Assembly (NCBI GenBank): GCA_024710405.1
Contig: JANJUV010000007.1
Location: 1 to 64,000 of the forward strand
From: Bacteroidales bacterium
GTDB lineage: Bacteria > Bacteroidota > Bacteroidia > Bacteroidales > F082
Length of the DNA: 64,000 bases
Direction of reading: 5' to 3'
This document shows, piece after piece, positions 43,363-51,810 of the stretch; the stretch's first letter is position 1; each line of letters starts with the position of its first letter. Under the pieces are notes generated by a model. That model was not told the DNA's origin and searched no databases. It saw only the letters and a program-made list of their open reading frames with translations. A program made the translations under genes and the position numbers.

Positions 43363-43812
43363 ATGAAATCACTAGAGATTTTACCGCTCAAAGGGTTCGG
43401 TGAGCTGGCCTTCGGACAAACCATCGGCGAAACCGTTCAGCAGCTTGGCACAGCCGAAGAAATTGACGAAATGGATGGTGAAGACGGCATGAACACTGTA
43501 ATCCTTCATTATTGGGATCTGGGTATGTCCATCTTCTTTGAAGGCATCGAGAAATCGGTGATTTCGTGCTTCGAAACCGATAACCCTGACTCAGTGCTGT
43601 TTGGGCACAGGGTTTTTGAGATGAATCAGGATCAGATAATGAAGATCATGCACGATAATGGTTTTCACACTGTGGAAAAGGAATTGGAAGAAGGAGAAAC
43701 CCGACTCACCTTCGATGATGGTCTGATTGATTTTTTCTTTGCAAAAAACGAACTGGTTGCCGTTAGTTGGGGCGTGTTGGTCAACAGCAGGGGAGAAATT
43801 GAAATAATCTGA
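43363..43812 (+). CDS. Hypothetical protein, acidic, 149 residues
   Basis: I do not recognise this protein. It is acidic and lacks a signal peptide and membrane segments. The N-terminal MKSLEILPLKGFGELAFGQT and the alternating strands that follow (VILHYWDLGMSIFFEG, TRLTFDDGLIDFFFA) suggest a compact alpha/beta domain with two similar halves, each ending in a strand-rich segment. It has its own promoter candidate, and its stop is 2 bases from the convergent xerD stop. Confidence 0.75.
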   Translation: MKSLEILPLKGFGELAFGQTIGETVQQLGTAEEIDEMDGEDGMNTVILHYWDLGMSIFFEGIEKSVISCFETDNPDSVLFGHRVFEMNQDQIMKIMHDNGFHTVEKELEEGETRLTFDDGLIDFFFAKNELVAVSWGVLVNSRGEIEII

Positions 43813-43814
43813 AC

Positions 43815-44717
43815 CTATGATCTGTTGATGGGGTGAAAGTTCAGTATGGTTTCCCTCAGATATTCTCTGTCAAGATGCGTATAAATCTCTGTCGTGGTTA
43901 TGCTTGCATGGCCCAGCATCTGCTGCACAGCCCTCAGGTCGGCACCTCCTTCGAGCAGGTGCGTGGCAAACGAATGCCTGAACGTGTGCGGACTGATCGG
44001 TTTTCTGATGCCTGCCATTTCAGCAGTCTTTTTGATCATCAGAAATATCATCTGACGCGACAGTATCTTTCCTCTTTCGTTGATAAAAACATGGTCAACA
44101 GCTGTCTTACTCGGTTTGATGTGCACCCTGTAACCCTCAATAAACAAGTACAGTTGTTTCAGTGTTCCGTCTCCGACCGGAACCAGTCGCTCTTTATTTC
44201 CTTTGCCAATGATTCGGATAAACCCTTCATCCCTGAAAATATTGCTCATAGTTACCGAGGTCAGCTCCGAAACACGTAATCCGCATCCATAGAGCATTTC
44301 GATGATGGCTTTGTTGCGCTGACCATTGGGCAGGCTAAGGTCCACCGAATCAATAATCCGCTGTATTTCATCATATGAGAGAACCGTCGGTAGTTTACGG
44401 CCCAGTTTAGGACTGTCAACCTGACGGGTTGGATTGAGTGCAATAAGGTCTTCGTTGAACAGATATTTGAAAAATGCTTTAAGACCTGATAAAATCCTTG
44501 CCTGAGAATATGCACTCATGCCCAATGCATGCAAATGTGCCACAAACGACCTTAGCTCCTCAGGGCCTGCTTTTAATATGCTTCCACCGAAACCTGCATG
44601 TGTCAGATAATCAGCGAGCATTCTTACATCATGTTCATAAGCAGCAAGTGTATTATCGCTCAACGACCTTTCCAGACGCAGGTATTGTATGAATTCTCTG
44701 ATCAGGCTCTCATTCAT
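43815..44717 (-). CDS. xerD: Tyrosine recombinase XerD
   Basis: Site-specific recombinase that resolves chromosome dimers at dif with XerC and FtsK. From the ATG at 44717 it has 300 residues, the usual length. A longer frame to 44771 would translate the terminator hairpin upstream. Catalytic residues are R148 (GCGLR), K172 (GKGNK), H244 and R247 (HTFRH), H270 and nucleophile Y279. The N-terminal SAM-like domain spans residues 1-90. No attachment site or mobile cargo surrounds it, so it is the housekeeping enzyme. Confidence 0.93.
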   Translation of the reverse strand: MNESLIREFIQYLRLERSLSDNTLAAYEHDVRMLADYLTHAGFGGSILKAGPEELRSFVAHLHALGMSAYSQARILSGLKAFFKYLFNEDLIALNPTRQVDSPKLGRKLPTVLSYDEIQRIIDSVDLSLPNGQRNKAIIEMLYGCGLRVSELTSVTMSNIFRDEGFIRIIGKGNKERLVPVGDGTLKQLYLFIEGYRVHIKPSKTAVDHVFINERGKILSRQMIFLMIKKTAEMAGIRKPISPHTFRHSFATHLLEGGADLRAVQQMLGHASITTTEIYTHLDREYLRETILNFHPINRS

Positions 44718-44729
44718 GGAGTAAAAATA

Positions 44730-44781
44730 AAAAACTGTATTGTTGTTCCATACAAATTGTCGGGAGAACAATACAGTTTTT
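44730..44781 (-). terminator. Terminator of the serC-serA operon
   Basis: AAAAACTGTATTGTT (44730-44744) and AACAATACAGTTTTT (44767-44781) are perfect 15-base arms around a 22-base loop. The inner TTCC and GGGA can pair further. On the minus strand the second arm runs into TTTTTATTTTT. It lies between the winged-helix gene and xerD. Confidence 0.85.
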
Positions 44782-44801
44782 GAAGAAAAACCTGAACCCG
44801 G

Positions 44802-44978
44802 CTATTTCGCCTGATAAAAACAGTTCTTCGGCGAATAGATAAGTTCGGCCTTTTTCAGTTGTTTGATGGCTTTGTCAACATCTTCTTTTGAAATGCCTGA
44901 GGTTGCAGCAATTTCTGCTGATTTCAGAGGCTTATCAGTTTCTTTGAGTACCGACAACACCTTATCCTTGATTTCCAT
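44802..44978 (-). CDS. Small winged-helix DNA-binding-like protein, 58 residues
   Basis: Begins at the ATG 44978 and ends at TAG 44802. It starts MEIKDKVLSVLKETDKPLKS, and the pattern of three helices with SAEIAATSGISKEDVDKAIKQ then KKAELIYSPKNCFY fits a winged-helix fold: helix 2, recognition helix and wing. Similar tiny proteins in Bacteroidota are labelled MarR-like. It is the last gene of the serine operon, 21 bases after DUF1015, so it may bind DNA to regulate the operon or be a structural partner. Confidence 0.8.
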   Translation of the reverse strand: MEIKDKVLSVLKETDKPLKSAEIAATSGISKEDVDKAIKQLKKAELIYSPKNCFYQAK

Positions 44979-44999
44979 TATGTTTCGTTTTATTTATGT

Positions 45000-46247
45000 T
45001 TAATGCAAAGTGTGAACAACCAAACCTGATCTCAGCTTTGGCTCAAACCAGGTGGTTTTTGGCGGCATGATATTGCCTGAATCCGCAATATCAATAAGTT
45101 GTTTCATCGAAACCGGATACAGCGCAAAAGCTACTGCCATTTCTCCGCTGTCAACCCTTTTTGAGAGTTCTTCAAGTCCACGGATACCACCCACAAAATC
45201 AATGCGTTTCGATCTTCGCTGATCCATGATGTCCAGAACAGGTTCCAGAATATGACGTGTGAGTATAGTAACATCAAGCACTCCGATAGGGTCGTGGTCA
45301 TCAAATGTGCCTTCATTTGCCGTGAGTGAATACCATTGGCCTTCGAGATACATGCCGAAATTGTGCAGCCTTTCGGGTTTGTAGGGTTGTTTGCCTTTGG
45401 GTTCAACTACAAAGCCTTTACTTATTTTCTGTAAAAATTCCTCTTTGGAAAGACCGTTCAGGTCTTTAATCACCCTGTTGTAGTCGATGATGGTAAGTTG
45501 ATTGTCGGGGAAGTGTACAGCCAGAAAGTAATTATACTCTTCATCACCACGGTGGTTCGGATTCTGGCTTTTCTTTTCGTTTCCGACCAGTGCAGCAGCG
45601 GCAGTACGGTGGTGCCCGTCAGCTACATAGGTGGCCTGAAAACCGTCAAAAATATCAATGATTTCTTTGATGATCTTCTTGTCGCGAATCACCCAGAAAT
45701 GATGCCCGAATCCATCATCAGCAGTGAAGTCATACTCAGGTATGTCCTGCTTTACAGTGCAGGAAACGATTTCATCAATCCTTCTGTTGGCCGGATAGGA
45801 GAAGAACACAGGTTCCATATTGGCATCGGTAACCCGGACGTGTTTCATTCTATCTTCCTCCTTATCTGGCCTTGTGAGCTCATGCTTTTTGATCACATTG
45901 TTCAGATAATCTTCGACTCCGGCACATCCGACAATTCCGTACTGAGTTTTTCCATTCATGGTTTGGGCATAGATGTAAAGACAATCTTCCTGATCCTGCA
46001 CAAGCCAGCCATTTTTGCGAAACTGATCAAAGTTCTCTCTGGCCTTATCATACACTTGCTGGCTGTAGAGATTAATCTCCGGATCAAGGTCGATCTCGGG
46101 TTTGATGATGTGCAACAAACTATAGGGATTGCCTTCGGCTTCATATCGTGCTTCGGTTGAGTCAAGCACATCATAAGGCCTCGAAGCCAGTTGTTTTGCA
46201 ATAGCTGCCGGTGGGCGCCATCCTTTAAATGCTTTCAATATTGCCAT
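45000..46247 (-). CDS. DUF1015 family protein
   Basis: A 415-residue cytoplasmic protein with the DUF1015 signature ATYVADGHHRTAAAAL (DGHHR at 210-214) and an N-terminal FKGWRPP. The DGHHR motif resembles the GxHR box of ParB/sulfiredoxin-fold proteins, including the free serine kinase SerK of archaea. DUF1015 genes often sit next to serA and serC in Bacteroidota, as here. No SerB phosphatase is in the operon. A role in serine or phosphoserine conversion is inference; the family's function is not established. Confidence 0.85.
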   Translation of the reverse strand: MAILKAFKGWRPPAAIAKQLASRPYDVLDSTEARYEAEGNPYSLLHIIKPEIDLDPEINLYSQQVYDKARENFDQFRKNGWLVQDQEDCLYIYAQTMNGKTQYGIVGCAGVEDYLNNVIKKHELTRPDKEEDRMKHVRVTDANMEPVFFSYPANRRIDEIVSCTVKQDIPEYDFTADDGFGHHFWVIRDKKIIKEIIDIFDGFQATYVADGHHRTAAAALVGNEKKSQNPNHRGDEEYNYFLAVHFPDNQLTIIDYNRVIKDLNGLSKEEFLQKISKGFVVEPKGKQPYKPERLHNFGMYLEGQWYSLTANEGTFDDHDPIGVLDVTILTRHILEPVLDIMDQRRSKRIDFVGGIRGLEELSKRVDSGEMAVAFALYPVSMKQLIDIADSGNIMPPKTTWFEPKLRSGLVVHTLH

Positions 46248-46270
46248 AACGCTTCTTTTTTTCAGTTGGT

Positions 46271-46708
46271 TTACCAGTTCCTGTTCGGGTAGTCGTCATC
46301 TTCCATTTGTTCGTTGGATGACTGTGCCGATTTTTGAAGGGAAGTAATCAAGGCCCCCAACATTTTGGTCATTTCCATCAACTGATTCCGCGACTCAGCT
46401 TCTGACGCTTCATTCATGATGTTGTTCCTGTAAGCGAGAGTTGTATACACAAGACATTCCCTGATGGAAGTTTTGGCTGTTTTCAGGTAAAACACGAATT
46501 GTGCTTTATTACGTGCTGAGCCTTCCGAAATATTCACAGCGATCTGTCGTGCAGCATGATTAAAGGCAGCTACAAATCCTGTGTGATCGGGCTGTGAGGC
46601 TGACGCAGTCTCACGAGCTACCAAATCTACATAGTCAAGGGCCTTGTGATAAATCCTCAGATCTTCGAACCGAAAAAATGTTGGTGTTTTGTCTTGATAA
46701 TCATTCAT
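46271..46708 (-). CDS. Four-helix-bundle protein (23S rRNA intervening-sequence type)
   Basis: A 145-residue helical protein of the four-helix-bundle family named after ORFs inside 23S rRNA intervening sequences. Signatures are FEDLRIYHKALD near the N-terminus, QIAVNISEGSARN in the middle, and AKTSIRECLVYTTLAY. Here it is not in an rRNA gene but between serA and DUF1015 on the same strand. Function is unknown; basic and aromatic conserved positions suggest RNA or protein binding. Confidence 0.85.
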   Translation of the reverse strand: MNDYQDKTPTFFRFEDLRIYHKALDYVDLVARETASASQPDHTGFVAAFNHAARQIAVNISEGSARNKAQFVFYLKTAKTSIRECLVYTTLAYRNNIMNEASEAESRNQLMEMTKMLGALITSLQKSAQSSNEQMEDDDYPNRNW

Positions 46709-46745
46709 TATCTGGTAAACTTGTTTATTTGTCCTTGATTAAACA

Positions 46746-47663
46746 CTAATTAACTTTGAATGTAACATCATTGTGTTCAAAAAATGCGATGATCTGCCTT
46801 GCTGCGGCTATCCCTGCATTGATGTTAGCTTCTTCAGTCTGTGCACCCATTTTTTTAGGTGTGCAATAGAATCTGCCTTTAAATGCATCAAGTTCGGCCA
46901 AACAGTCGGGCTCTATGTCCGAAACATAAGAGAAATCCTTTCTCTCTGCAAACACCTGAAGCAACTCCGTCTCATTGATTACTTCCTTGCGGGCAGTGTT
47001 CACAAGCATGGCATTTTCCGGCATCGAGACAAGGAGCTTGTGACCGATCGACTTTTTGGTTTTTTCATTGGCCGGAATGTGCAGTGAGATATATTGGCAG
47101 GACGAATAAAGTTCATCCACACTCTGAACCGGCACAACCCCATCACTTATCATGACTTCTGAGGGCACAAACGGATCAAATGCACACACTTTCATTCCAA
47201 AACCCTTGGCGATGCGGGCAACATGCTTTCCGACATTGCCGTAGGCATGAATCCCAATGGTCTTGTCCTTGAGTTCGGTACCCGACGAGCCATTGAATTG
47301 TTTTCTGGCCTGATAAACCATCATTCCGAAGGCAAGCTCGGCAACGGCATTGCTGTTCTGTCCAGGTGTGTTCATCACAACAACACCATGTTCGGTTGCA
47401 GCTTTTAGGTCAACATTGTCATATCCGGCTCCGGCCCTGACAACGATTCTCAGTTTGCCTGCATTCTTGATCACATCTGCATCAGCTTTATCGCTTCTGA
47501 TAATAACGGCTTCAGCATCCTGCGCAGCGTCAATAAATTCTTGCTGGGTAGTGTATTTTTCCAGAAATACACATTCGTAACCGGCCTCATGAAATATCTG
47601 TCTGATCTGGTCTGAGGCTATTTTAGCAAACGGTTTATCCGTTGCAACTAAAACTTTATGCAT
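46746..47663 (-). CDS. serA: D-3-phosphoglycerate dehydrogenase, short type with Lys in place of catalytic His
   Basis: First enzyme of serine synthesis, oxidising 3-phosphoglycerate. From the ATG at 47663 it has 305 residues and no ACT domain, so classical serine feedback is unlikely. The nucleotide-binding loop is AYGNVG. Catalytic Arg (NTARKEV) and Glu (DIEPD) are present, but the usual His of the PH-x-G motif is Lys (CTPKKMGAQ). This matches the Lys-type enzyme described in Entamoeba histolytica. A frame to 47699 would overlap serC by 17 bases and adds no Rossmann sequence. Confidence 0.92.
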   Translation of the reverse strand: MHKVLVATDKPFAKIASDQIRQIFHEAGYECVFLEKYTTQQEFIDAAQDAEAVIIRSDKADADVIKNAGKLRIVVRAGAGYDNVDLKAATEHGVVVMNTPGQNSNAVAELAFGMMVYQARKQFNGSSGTELKDKTIGIHAYGNVGKHVARIAKGFGMKVCAFDPFVPSEVMISDGVVPVQSVDELYSSCQYISLHIPANEKTKKSIGHKLLVSMPENAMLVNTARKEVINETELLQVFAERKDFSYVSDIEPDCLAELDAFKGRFYCTPKKMGAQTEEANINAGIAAARQIIAFFEHNDVTFKVN

Positions 47664-47682
47664 ATCGCTTGGTTTATTTGGG

Positions 47683-48753
47683 TTAATGTGACATTTCAAA
47701 CTCCTGCATCACTGCAACAAGAGCTTCTACACTCTCGTATGGCAGAGCATTATATAGTGATGCTCTGAAACCGCCTACCGAACGGTGACCTTTGATGCCC
47801 ACCATTCCCTTAGAAGAAGCAAATTTATCAAACTCTTCTTCAAATTGAGCATAATCATCATTCATCACAAAACAAACGTTCATCAACGAACGGTCTTCTC
47901 TGGCAGGAATTGTCGGCTTGAACATTTTATTACGTTCTATTTCACCATATAGCAGGTTAGCTTTTTTAATATTGATTTTCTGCATTTCAGCAACACCACC
48001 CATTTCCTTGAGCCAGCGAAGGGTTTGCAGTGCTGCATAGATAGGAACAACCGGTGGTGTATTGAACATCGACTCACCTTTAATGTGGGTGCGGTAATCC
48101 AGCATGGTAGGAATTTTACGATCCACCTTGCCCAGAATATCGTTTTTGACGATAACAAAAGTTACGCCGGCAGGAGCAAGGTTCTTCTGGGCTCCGCCAT
48201 AAATAAGGGCATAGCGGGAAATATCAACCGGACGACTGAAGATATCCGACGACATATCCGCAACCAAAGGAACAGGAGATTCAATATCGTGATGAATCTC
48301 GGTGCCAAAAATGGTGTTGTTGGTTGTAATGTGAAAATAATCAGCATCTGCAGGTATTACATAACCTTTCGGTATGTAGTTGAAATTCTTGTCCTCGCTG
48401 GAGGCTACAACGTCAACCTCACCAAAAACTTTGCCTTCCTTGATGGCTTTCGAAGCCCATTCACCGGTGTTCAGATAGGCAGCTTTTTTGTTCATCAGGT
48501 TGAAAGGAACCATGCAGAATTGCAAACTTGCCCCGCCGCCCAGAAAGAGAACCGAATAACCTTCTGGTATTCCAAGCAACTCCTTGAACAAAGCGGTTGC
48601 TTCATCAACCACGGCAATAAACTGTTTGCTTCTGTGCGAAACCTCCATCAGAGATAAACCCATTCCGGCAAAATCATGAATCGCTTTACTCGTGTTGTCA
48701 ACGGTAGATTGAGGCAGGATACTCGGGCCTGCAAAAAAATTGTGCTTTTTCAT
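47683..48753 (-). CDS. serC: Phosphoserine aminotransferase
   Basis: Converts 3-phosphohydroxypyruvate and glutamate to phosphoserine and 2-oxoglutarate. The 356 residues begin with [10 protein letters not shown]. Other signatures are [20 protein letters not shown], and Schiff-base K190 in [12 protein letters not shown]. It heads the operon serC-serA-four-helix-DUF1015-winged helix, 19 bases before serA, with a TATCTTTG promoter box at 48807-48814. The phosphoserine phosphatase step is missing from the operon. Confidence 0.96.
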   Translation of the reverse strand: MKKHNFFAGPSILPQSTVDNTSKAIHDFAGMGLSLMEVSHRSKQFIAVVDEATALFKELLGIPEGYSVLFLGGGASLQFCMVPFNLMNKKAAYLNTGEWASKAIKEGKVFGEVDVVASSEDKNFNYIPKGYVIPADADYFHITTNNTIFGTEIHHDIESPVPLVADMSSDIFSRPVDISRYALIYGGAQKNLAPAGVTFVIVKNDILGKVDRKIPTMLDYRTHIKGESMFNTPPVVPIYAALQTLRWLKEMGGVAEMQKINIKKANLLYGEIERNKMFKPTIPAREDRSLMNVCFVMNDDYAQFEEEFDKFASSKGMVGIKGHRSVGGFRASLYNALPYESVEALVAVMQEFEMSH

Positions 48754-48806
48754 AAGTATTTGAATTATGATGATTTATATGTTTGCCTAAGGTTTCAAAT
48801 GGGTAG

Positions 48807-48814
48807 CAAAGATA
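48807..48814 (-). promoter_or_regulatory. -7 element of the serC operon
   Basis: On the minus strand this is TATCTTTG, matching TAnnTTTG, with a leader of about 48 bases. On the plus strand, TATTTTCG at 48858-48865 is a one-mismatch candidate for the divergent reductase gene. Confidence 0.55.
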
Positions 48815-48892
48815 GGATATTTAGTTGTCTTGTGAAATTTTTCACTATATAAATATGTATTTTCGCAATCGTTTTAGTTAAATAAAAGTTAG

Positions 48893-49945
48893 ATGATTGG
48901 ATTGAATCAGCGAATTGTCGGTCTGGCACGTCTGGGGTGTGTTATAGAAGATTGTCTTGTACATCCCGATGCGGGAAGCAATACTACAGGTGATTTTTTG
49001 CGCAAGGCTTTAATTGCTTCAACAAGTGACAACCCGTGGTTTACCAGCAGATTTACTGAAGAGGCATTGCGTGGACTGGCCTTGATGCTGCAGACCGAAA
49101 CCCTCCAGAAATGGGCAACAGACAATAAATTACCCTCGCAAACAATCAATCCAAGGACAGTTGGTCTCATCATGGCAGGAAATATACCTGCTGTTGGCTT
49201 TCACGATTTGCTGAGTGTGTTGATCTCCGGTCATCATGCTTTGGTGAAACTATCTTCATCCGACAAGCACCTGATTCCGGCATTGGTTAATGAACTTATT
49301 GCAATCGAGCCCGGATTTGCCGATGCAGTCCGTTTTGCCGACCAACAACTGAAAGACTTTGATGCAGTCATTGCAACCGGATCAGACAATACTGCACGTT
49401 ATTTTGAGTATTATTTCGCTGATTATCCACATATCATCCGGAAAAACCGTAACAGTACCGCGGTGCTTGATGGCACAGAAACTCAGTCAGAGCTTTCCCT
49501 GCTGGCTGATGATATATTTATGTATTTTGGTTTTGGTTGCCGGAATGTGAGCAAACTTTTCCTGCCTGATGGCTATGACCTGCGCAGTCTGTTCCCGTCT
49601 TTTTCGAAATACGGGTATCTTAAAGATCATTCAAAGTATTTTAATAATTACGAGTACAATAAGGCTATTATGTTGATTAATAATGAAGTACATTATGACA
49701 ACGGATTTGTGATGATGAAACCTTCCCCACATCTTGCGTCACCTGTTTCGGTGCTTCATTATGAGTTCTACTCTTCACCACACGAATTAGTAAAAATTAT
49801 GGATCATCTGTCAAACCAGATCCAGGTTGTGGTGTCGAAGCATAATCTTGTGAAGGATAGTGTCAGTTTTGGCCGTTCGCAGTTTCCTAATGTGGATGAT
49901 TATGCCGACAAAATCAACACACTGGATTTCCTGAGACGCTTATAG
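48893..49945 (+). CDS. Acyl-CoA reductase, LuxC-like (aldehyde dehydrogenase superfamily)
   Basis: A 350-residue protein resembling the LuxC family, which reduces acyl-CoA or acyl thioesters to aldehydes with NADPH. Recognisable segments are GLIMAGNIPAVGFHDLLSVLISGH, HIIRKNRNSTAVLDG and YFGFGCRNVSKLFLP, the last holding the probable catalytic Cys. It is shorter than luminous LuxC (about 480), as in Bacteroidota homologues. No luxD/luxE partner or ferredoxin gene adjoins it, so the substrate is unknown. It is divergent from serC. Confidence 0.82.
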   Translation: MIGLNQRIVGLARLGCVIEDCLVHPDAGSNTTGDFLRKALIASTSDNPWFTSRFTEEALRGLALMLQTETLQKWATDNKLPSQTINPRTVGLIMAGNIPAVGFHDLLSVLISGHHALVKLSSSDKHLIPALVNELIAIEPGFADAVRFADQQLKDFDAVIATGSDNTARYFEYYFADYPHIIRKNRNSTAVLDGTETQSELSLLADDIFMYFGFGCRNVSKLFLPDGYDLRSLFPSFSKYGYLKDHSKYFNNYEYNKAIMLINNEVHYDNGFVMMKPSPHLASPVSVLHYEFYSSPHELVKIMDHLSNQIQVVVSKHNLVKDSVSFGRSQFPNVDDYADKINTLDFLRRL

Positions 49946-49976
49946 GTTGTTGAGGCAAAAAAAATATCTGAATATG

Positions 49977-50007
49977 TTTGCAGTATTCGTAAAAATATGT
50001 ATTTTTG
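49977..50007 (+). promoter_or_regulatory. Full Bacteroidota consensus promoter of rpmE2
   Basis: TTTG at 49977-49980, a 19-base spacer, and TATTTTTG at 50000-50007 match TTTG-N19-TAnnTTTG exactly. The leader is about 26 bases. This is the best promoter in the window and supports the phylum assignment. Confidence 0.8.
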
Positions 50008-50037
50008 CACCCCTAAAATCTAACAGCAGATCGTCCC

Positions 50038-50304
50038 ATGAAAAATGACATCCACCCCAAAGATTACAGATTGGTTGTGTTCAAAGACATGTCCAATGAT
50101 TATAGCTTCCTGTCGCGTTCGACTGTTAAAACAAAGGAAACTATCGTTTGGGAAGACGGCAAAGAATATCCCGTGGTTAAGCTCGAAATTTCTCACATGT
50201 CGCATCCGTTTTATACCGGTAAGATGAAACTGGTTGACTCCGCCGGACGTGTTGACAAATTCAAGAATAAATACAAAAAACACTACGAGGCCAAAACAAA
50301 ATAG
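50038..50304 (+). CDS. rpmE2: 50S ribosomal protein L31 type B
   Basis: An 88-residue L31 of the type B (C-minus) form: it begins [18 protein letters not shown] and has no Cys, so it does not bind zinc. Type B L31 replaces the zinc form during zinc limitation in species that have both; many Bacteroidota have only this one. It is transcribed alone, with a consensus promoter 31 bases upstream and a terminator 25 bases downstream. Confidence 0.96.
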   Translation: MKNDIHPKDYRLVVFKDMSNDYSFLSRSTVKTKETIVWEDGKEYPVVKLEISHMSHPFYTGKMKLVDSAGRVDKFKNKYKKHYEAKTK

Positions 50305-50328
50305 TTTCGACATCGTAAAATCTGATCG

Positions 50329-50356
50329 GCCCCTGGTATTTACCCGGGGCTTTTTT
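50329..50356 (+). terminator. Rho-independent terminator of rpmE2
   Basis: GCCCC (50329-50333) pairs with GGGGC (50346-50350). After one mismatch, GGT pairs with ACC around loop ATTT. Six T follow. Confidence 0.88.
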
Positions 50357-50439
50357 GCGTTCACACATTAACTTATCAACAAAAACTTTCAATAACGGCT
50401 AATTTTATGAACAACGTTGCCCCGATTCACTTTCAGTTG

Positions 50440-50447
50440 TATATTTG
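50440..50447 (+). promoter_or_regulatory. -7 element for the GlmU-like gene
   Basis: TATATTTG matches TAnnTTTG. GTTG at 50416-50419, 20 bases upstream, fits the -33 position except for its first base. The leader would be about 22 bases. Confidence 0.6.
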
Positions 50448-50473
50448 TTAGCGAATAAATCCTATCCAATATT

Positions 50474-51655
50474 ATGAATTACATCCTCTTTGACAGCGTT
50501 GCCCGAACAAACCTTTTACCCCTGACTTTTACAAGACCGGTAGCCGACATCCGCTTCGGCATACTCACCATTCGGGAAAAATGGGAAAAACACCTAAACG
50601 AGGTTACTTCATCGCTGACTGAACCCTACCTTAGCCTCAAATTTCCGATGGTTAAGGCAAAAGAGAATGTACTCATTAACGGATCAATATGTCCGACCCC
50701 AAGCCTTGTGAAGCAGATAAAGGCGCTTAAATCCGGACAAACACTTGCCAAAGGCGATACCATTGTTGCCATGTGCCTCGATGCAGAATCGCTCGCATCA
50801 CTCGATGAAATTGATTCTTCAGACAATATAATGACAGAAGAAGAATTTCTTAAGATTGAGAATACATGGGATATTTTTCACCTTAACGGACAAGCCATTC
50901 AGCAGGATTACGTATTGTTGACCAAAGGAAGAAAATCAGCAAAGCTGAGCGATACAAACAGAGTAATCGGTAGTGAACATGTTTTTCTGGAAGAAGGTGC
51001 CCAGGTGGAGTTTGCCATCATCAACGCCACCAAAGGTCCTGTGTATATCGGCAAAGACGCTGAGGTTATGGAAGGAGTTAAAATTCGCGGTCCTTTTGCC
51101 CTTTGTGAACATGCAACTCTGAAAATGGATGCCAAAATATATGGGCCTACAACCATTGGTCCATGGTCGAAAATCGGAGGTGAGGTTAATCAAAGTGTGA
51201 TCTTCGGATACACCAACAAAGCTCATGATGGGTTCCTCGGACATTCAGTACTCGGCGAATGGTGCAATCTAGGGGCCGACACAAACACCTCCAATCTCAA
51301 GAATAACTATGAAATCGTTAAACTCTGGAGTTATACAGACGATTCATTTGTGCAGACAGGCCTGCAATTTTGCGGCACTATAATGGGCGACCATTCAAAA
51401 TGCGGCATCAACACCATGTTCAACACAGGCACCGTTGTTGGGGTTAATGCAAACATATTCGGCGCCGGATTTCAACGGAATTTTGTGCCTTCATTCTCCT
51501 GGGGCGGAACACAGGGTTTTGTTGACTTCGACCTGAAAAAAGCATTTGCCATTGCAAAAGTCGTTTATGAACGCCGTGGTAAAGTTTTCGACAAAATAGA
51601 ACAGGATATCCTGACCGAGATTTACAACCAAACACATAAAAACCGAAGAGCCTGA
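50474..51655 (+). CDS. GlmU-like sugar-nucleotide protein with left-handed beta-helix
   Basis: A 393-residue protein related to GlmU and common in Bacteroidota. The N-terminal domain opens with NYILFDSVARTNLLPLTFTRPVADIR, a degenerate nucleotidyltransferase start lacking the usual GxGTRM loop. The C-terminal half has hexapeptide repeats of a left-handed beta-helix (VYIGKDAEVMEGVKIRGPF, KIYGPTTIGPWSKIGGEV) typical of acetyltransferases. The enzyme activity is unproved and the missing loop argues against classical uridyltransferase action. It is transcribed alone. Confidence 0.85.
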   Translation: MNYILFDSVARTNLLPLTFTRPVADIRFGILTIREKWEKHLNEVTSSLTEPYLSLKFPMVKAKENVLINGSICPTPSLVKQIKALKSGQTLAKGDTIVAMCLDAESLASLDEIDSSDNIMTEEEFLKIENTWDIFHLNGQAIQQDYVLLTKGRKSAKLSDTNRVIGSEHVFLEEGAQVEFAIINATKGPVYIGKDAEVMEGVKIRGPFALCEHATLKMDAKIYGPTTIGPWSKIGGEVNQSVIFGYTNKAHDGFLGHSVLGEWCNLGADTNTSNLKNNYEIVKLWSYTDDSFVQTGLQFCGTIMGDHSKCGINTMFNTGTVVGVNANIFGAGFQRNFVPSFSWGGTQGFVDFDLKKAFAIAKVVYERRGKVFDKIEQDILTEIYNQTHKNRRA

Positions 51656-51810
51656 TTTTTGGCACACCAATTGCCATTTTATACCTTATATAATCAGGCC
51701 GGAAAAGGCAACATACTTGAAACCAATTCACTTGATAAGAATGGTAGCAAGTGTAGCTTACGCCGGTTGTATATTTACTTTAGTGAATACTGACATTTTG
51801 ACCTACAATA

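Noticed and set aside
43815-44717. Tyrosine recombinase as sign of a mobile element
   Set aside because: Length and residues fit housekeeping XerD; no attachment repeats, transposition genes or composition shift around it.
44718-44771. Longer xerD start at 44771
   Set aside because: It would translate the 15-base terminator hairpin and exceed the family length.
45498-46160. 220-codon plus-strand frame inside DUF1015
   Set aside because: Antisense shadow of the DUF1015 gene, with no motif.
48025-48657. 210-codon plus-strand frame inside serC
   Set aside because: Antisense shadow of a clearly identified enzyme gene.
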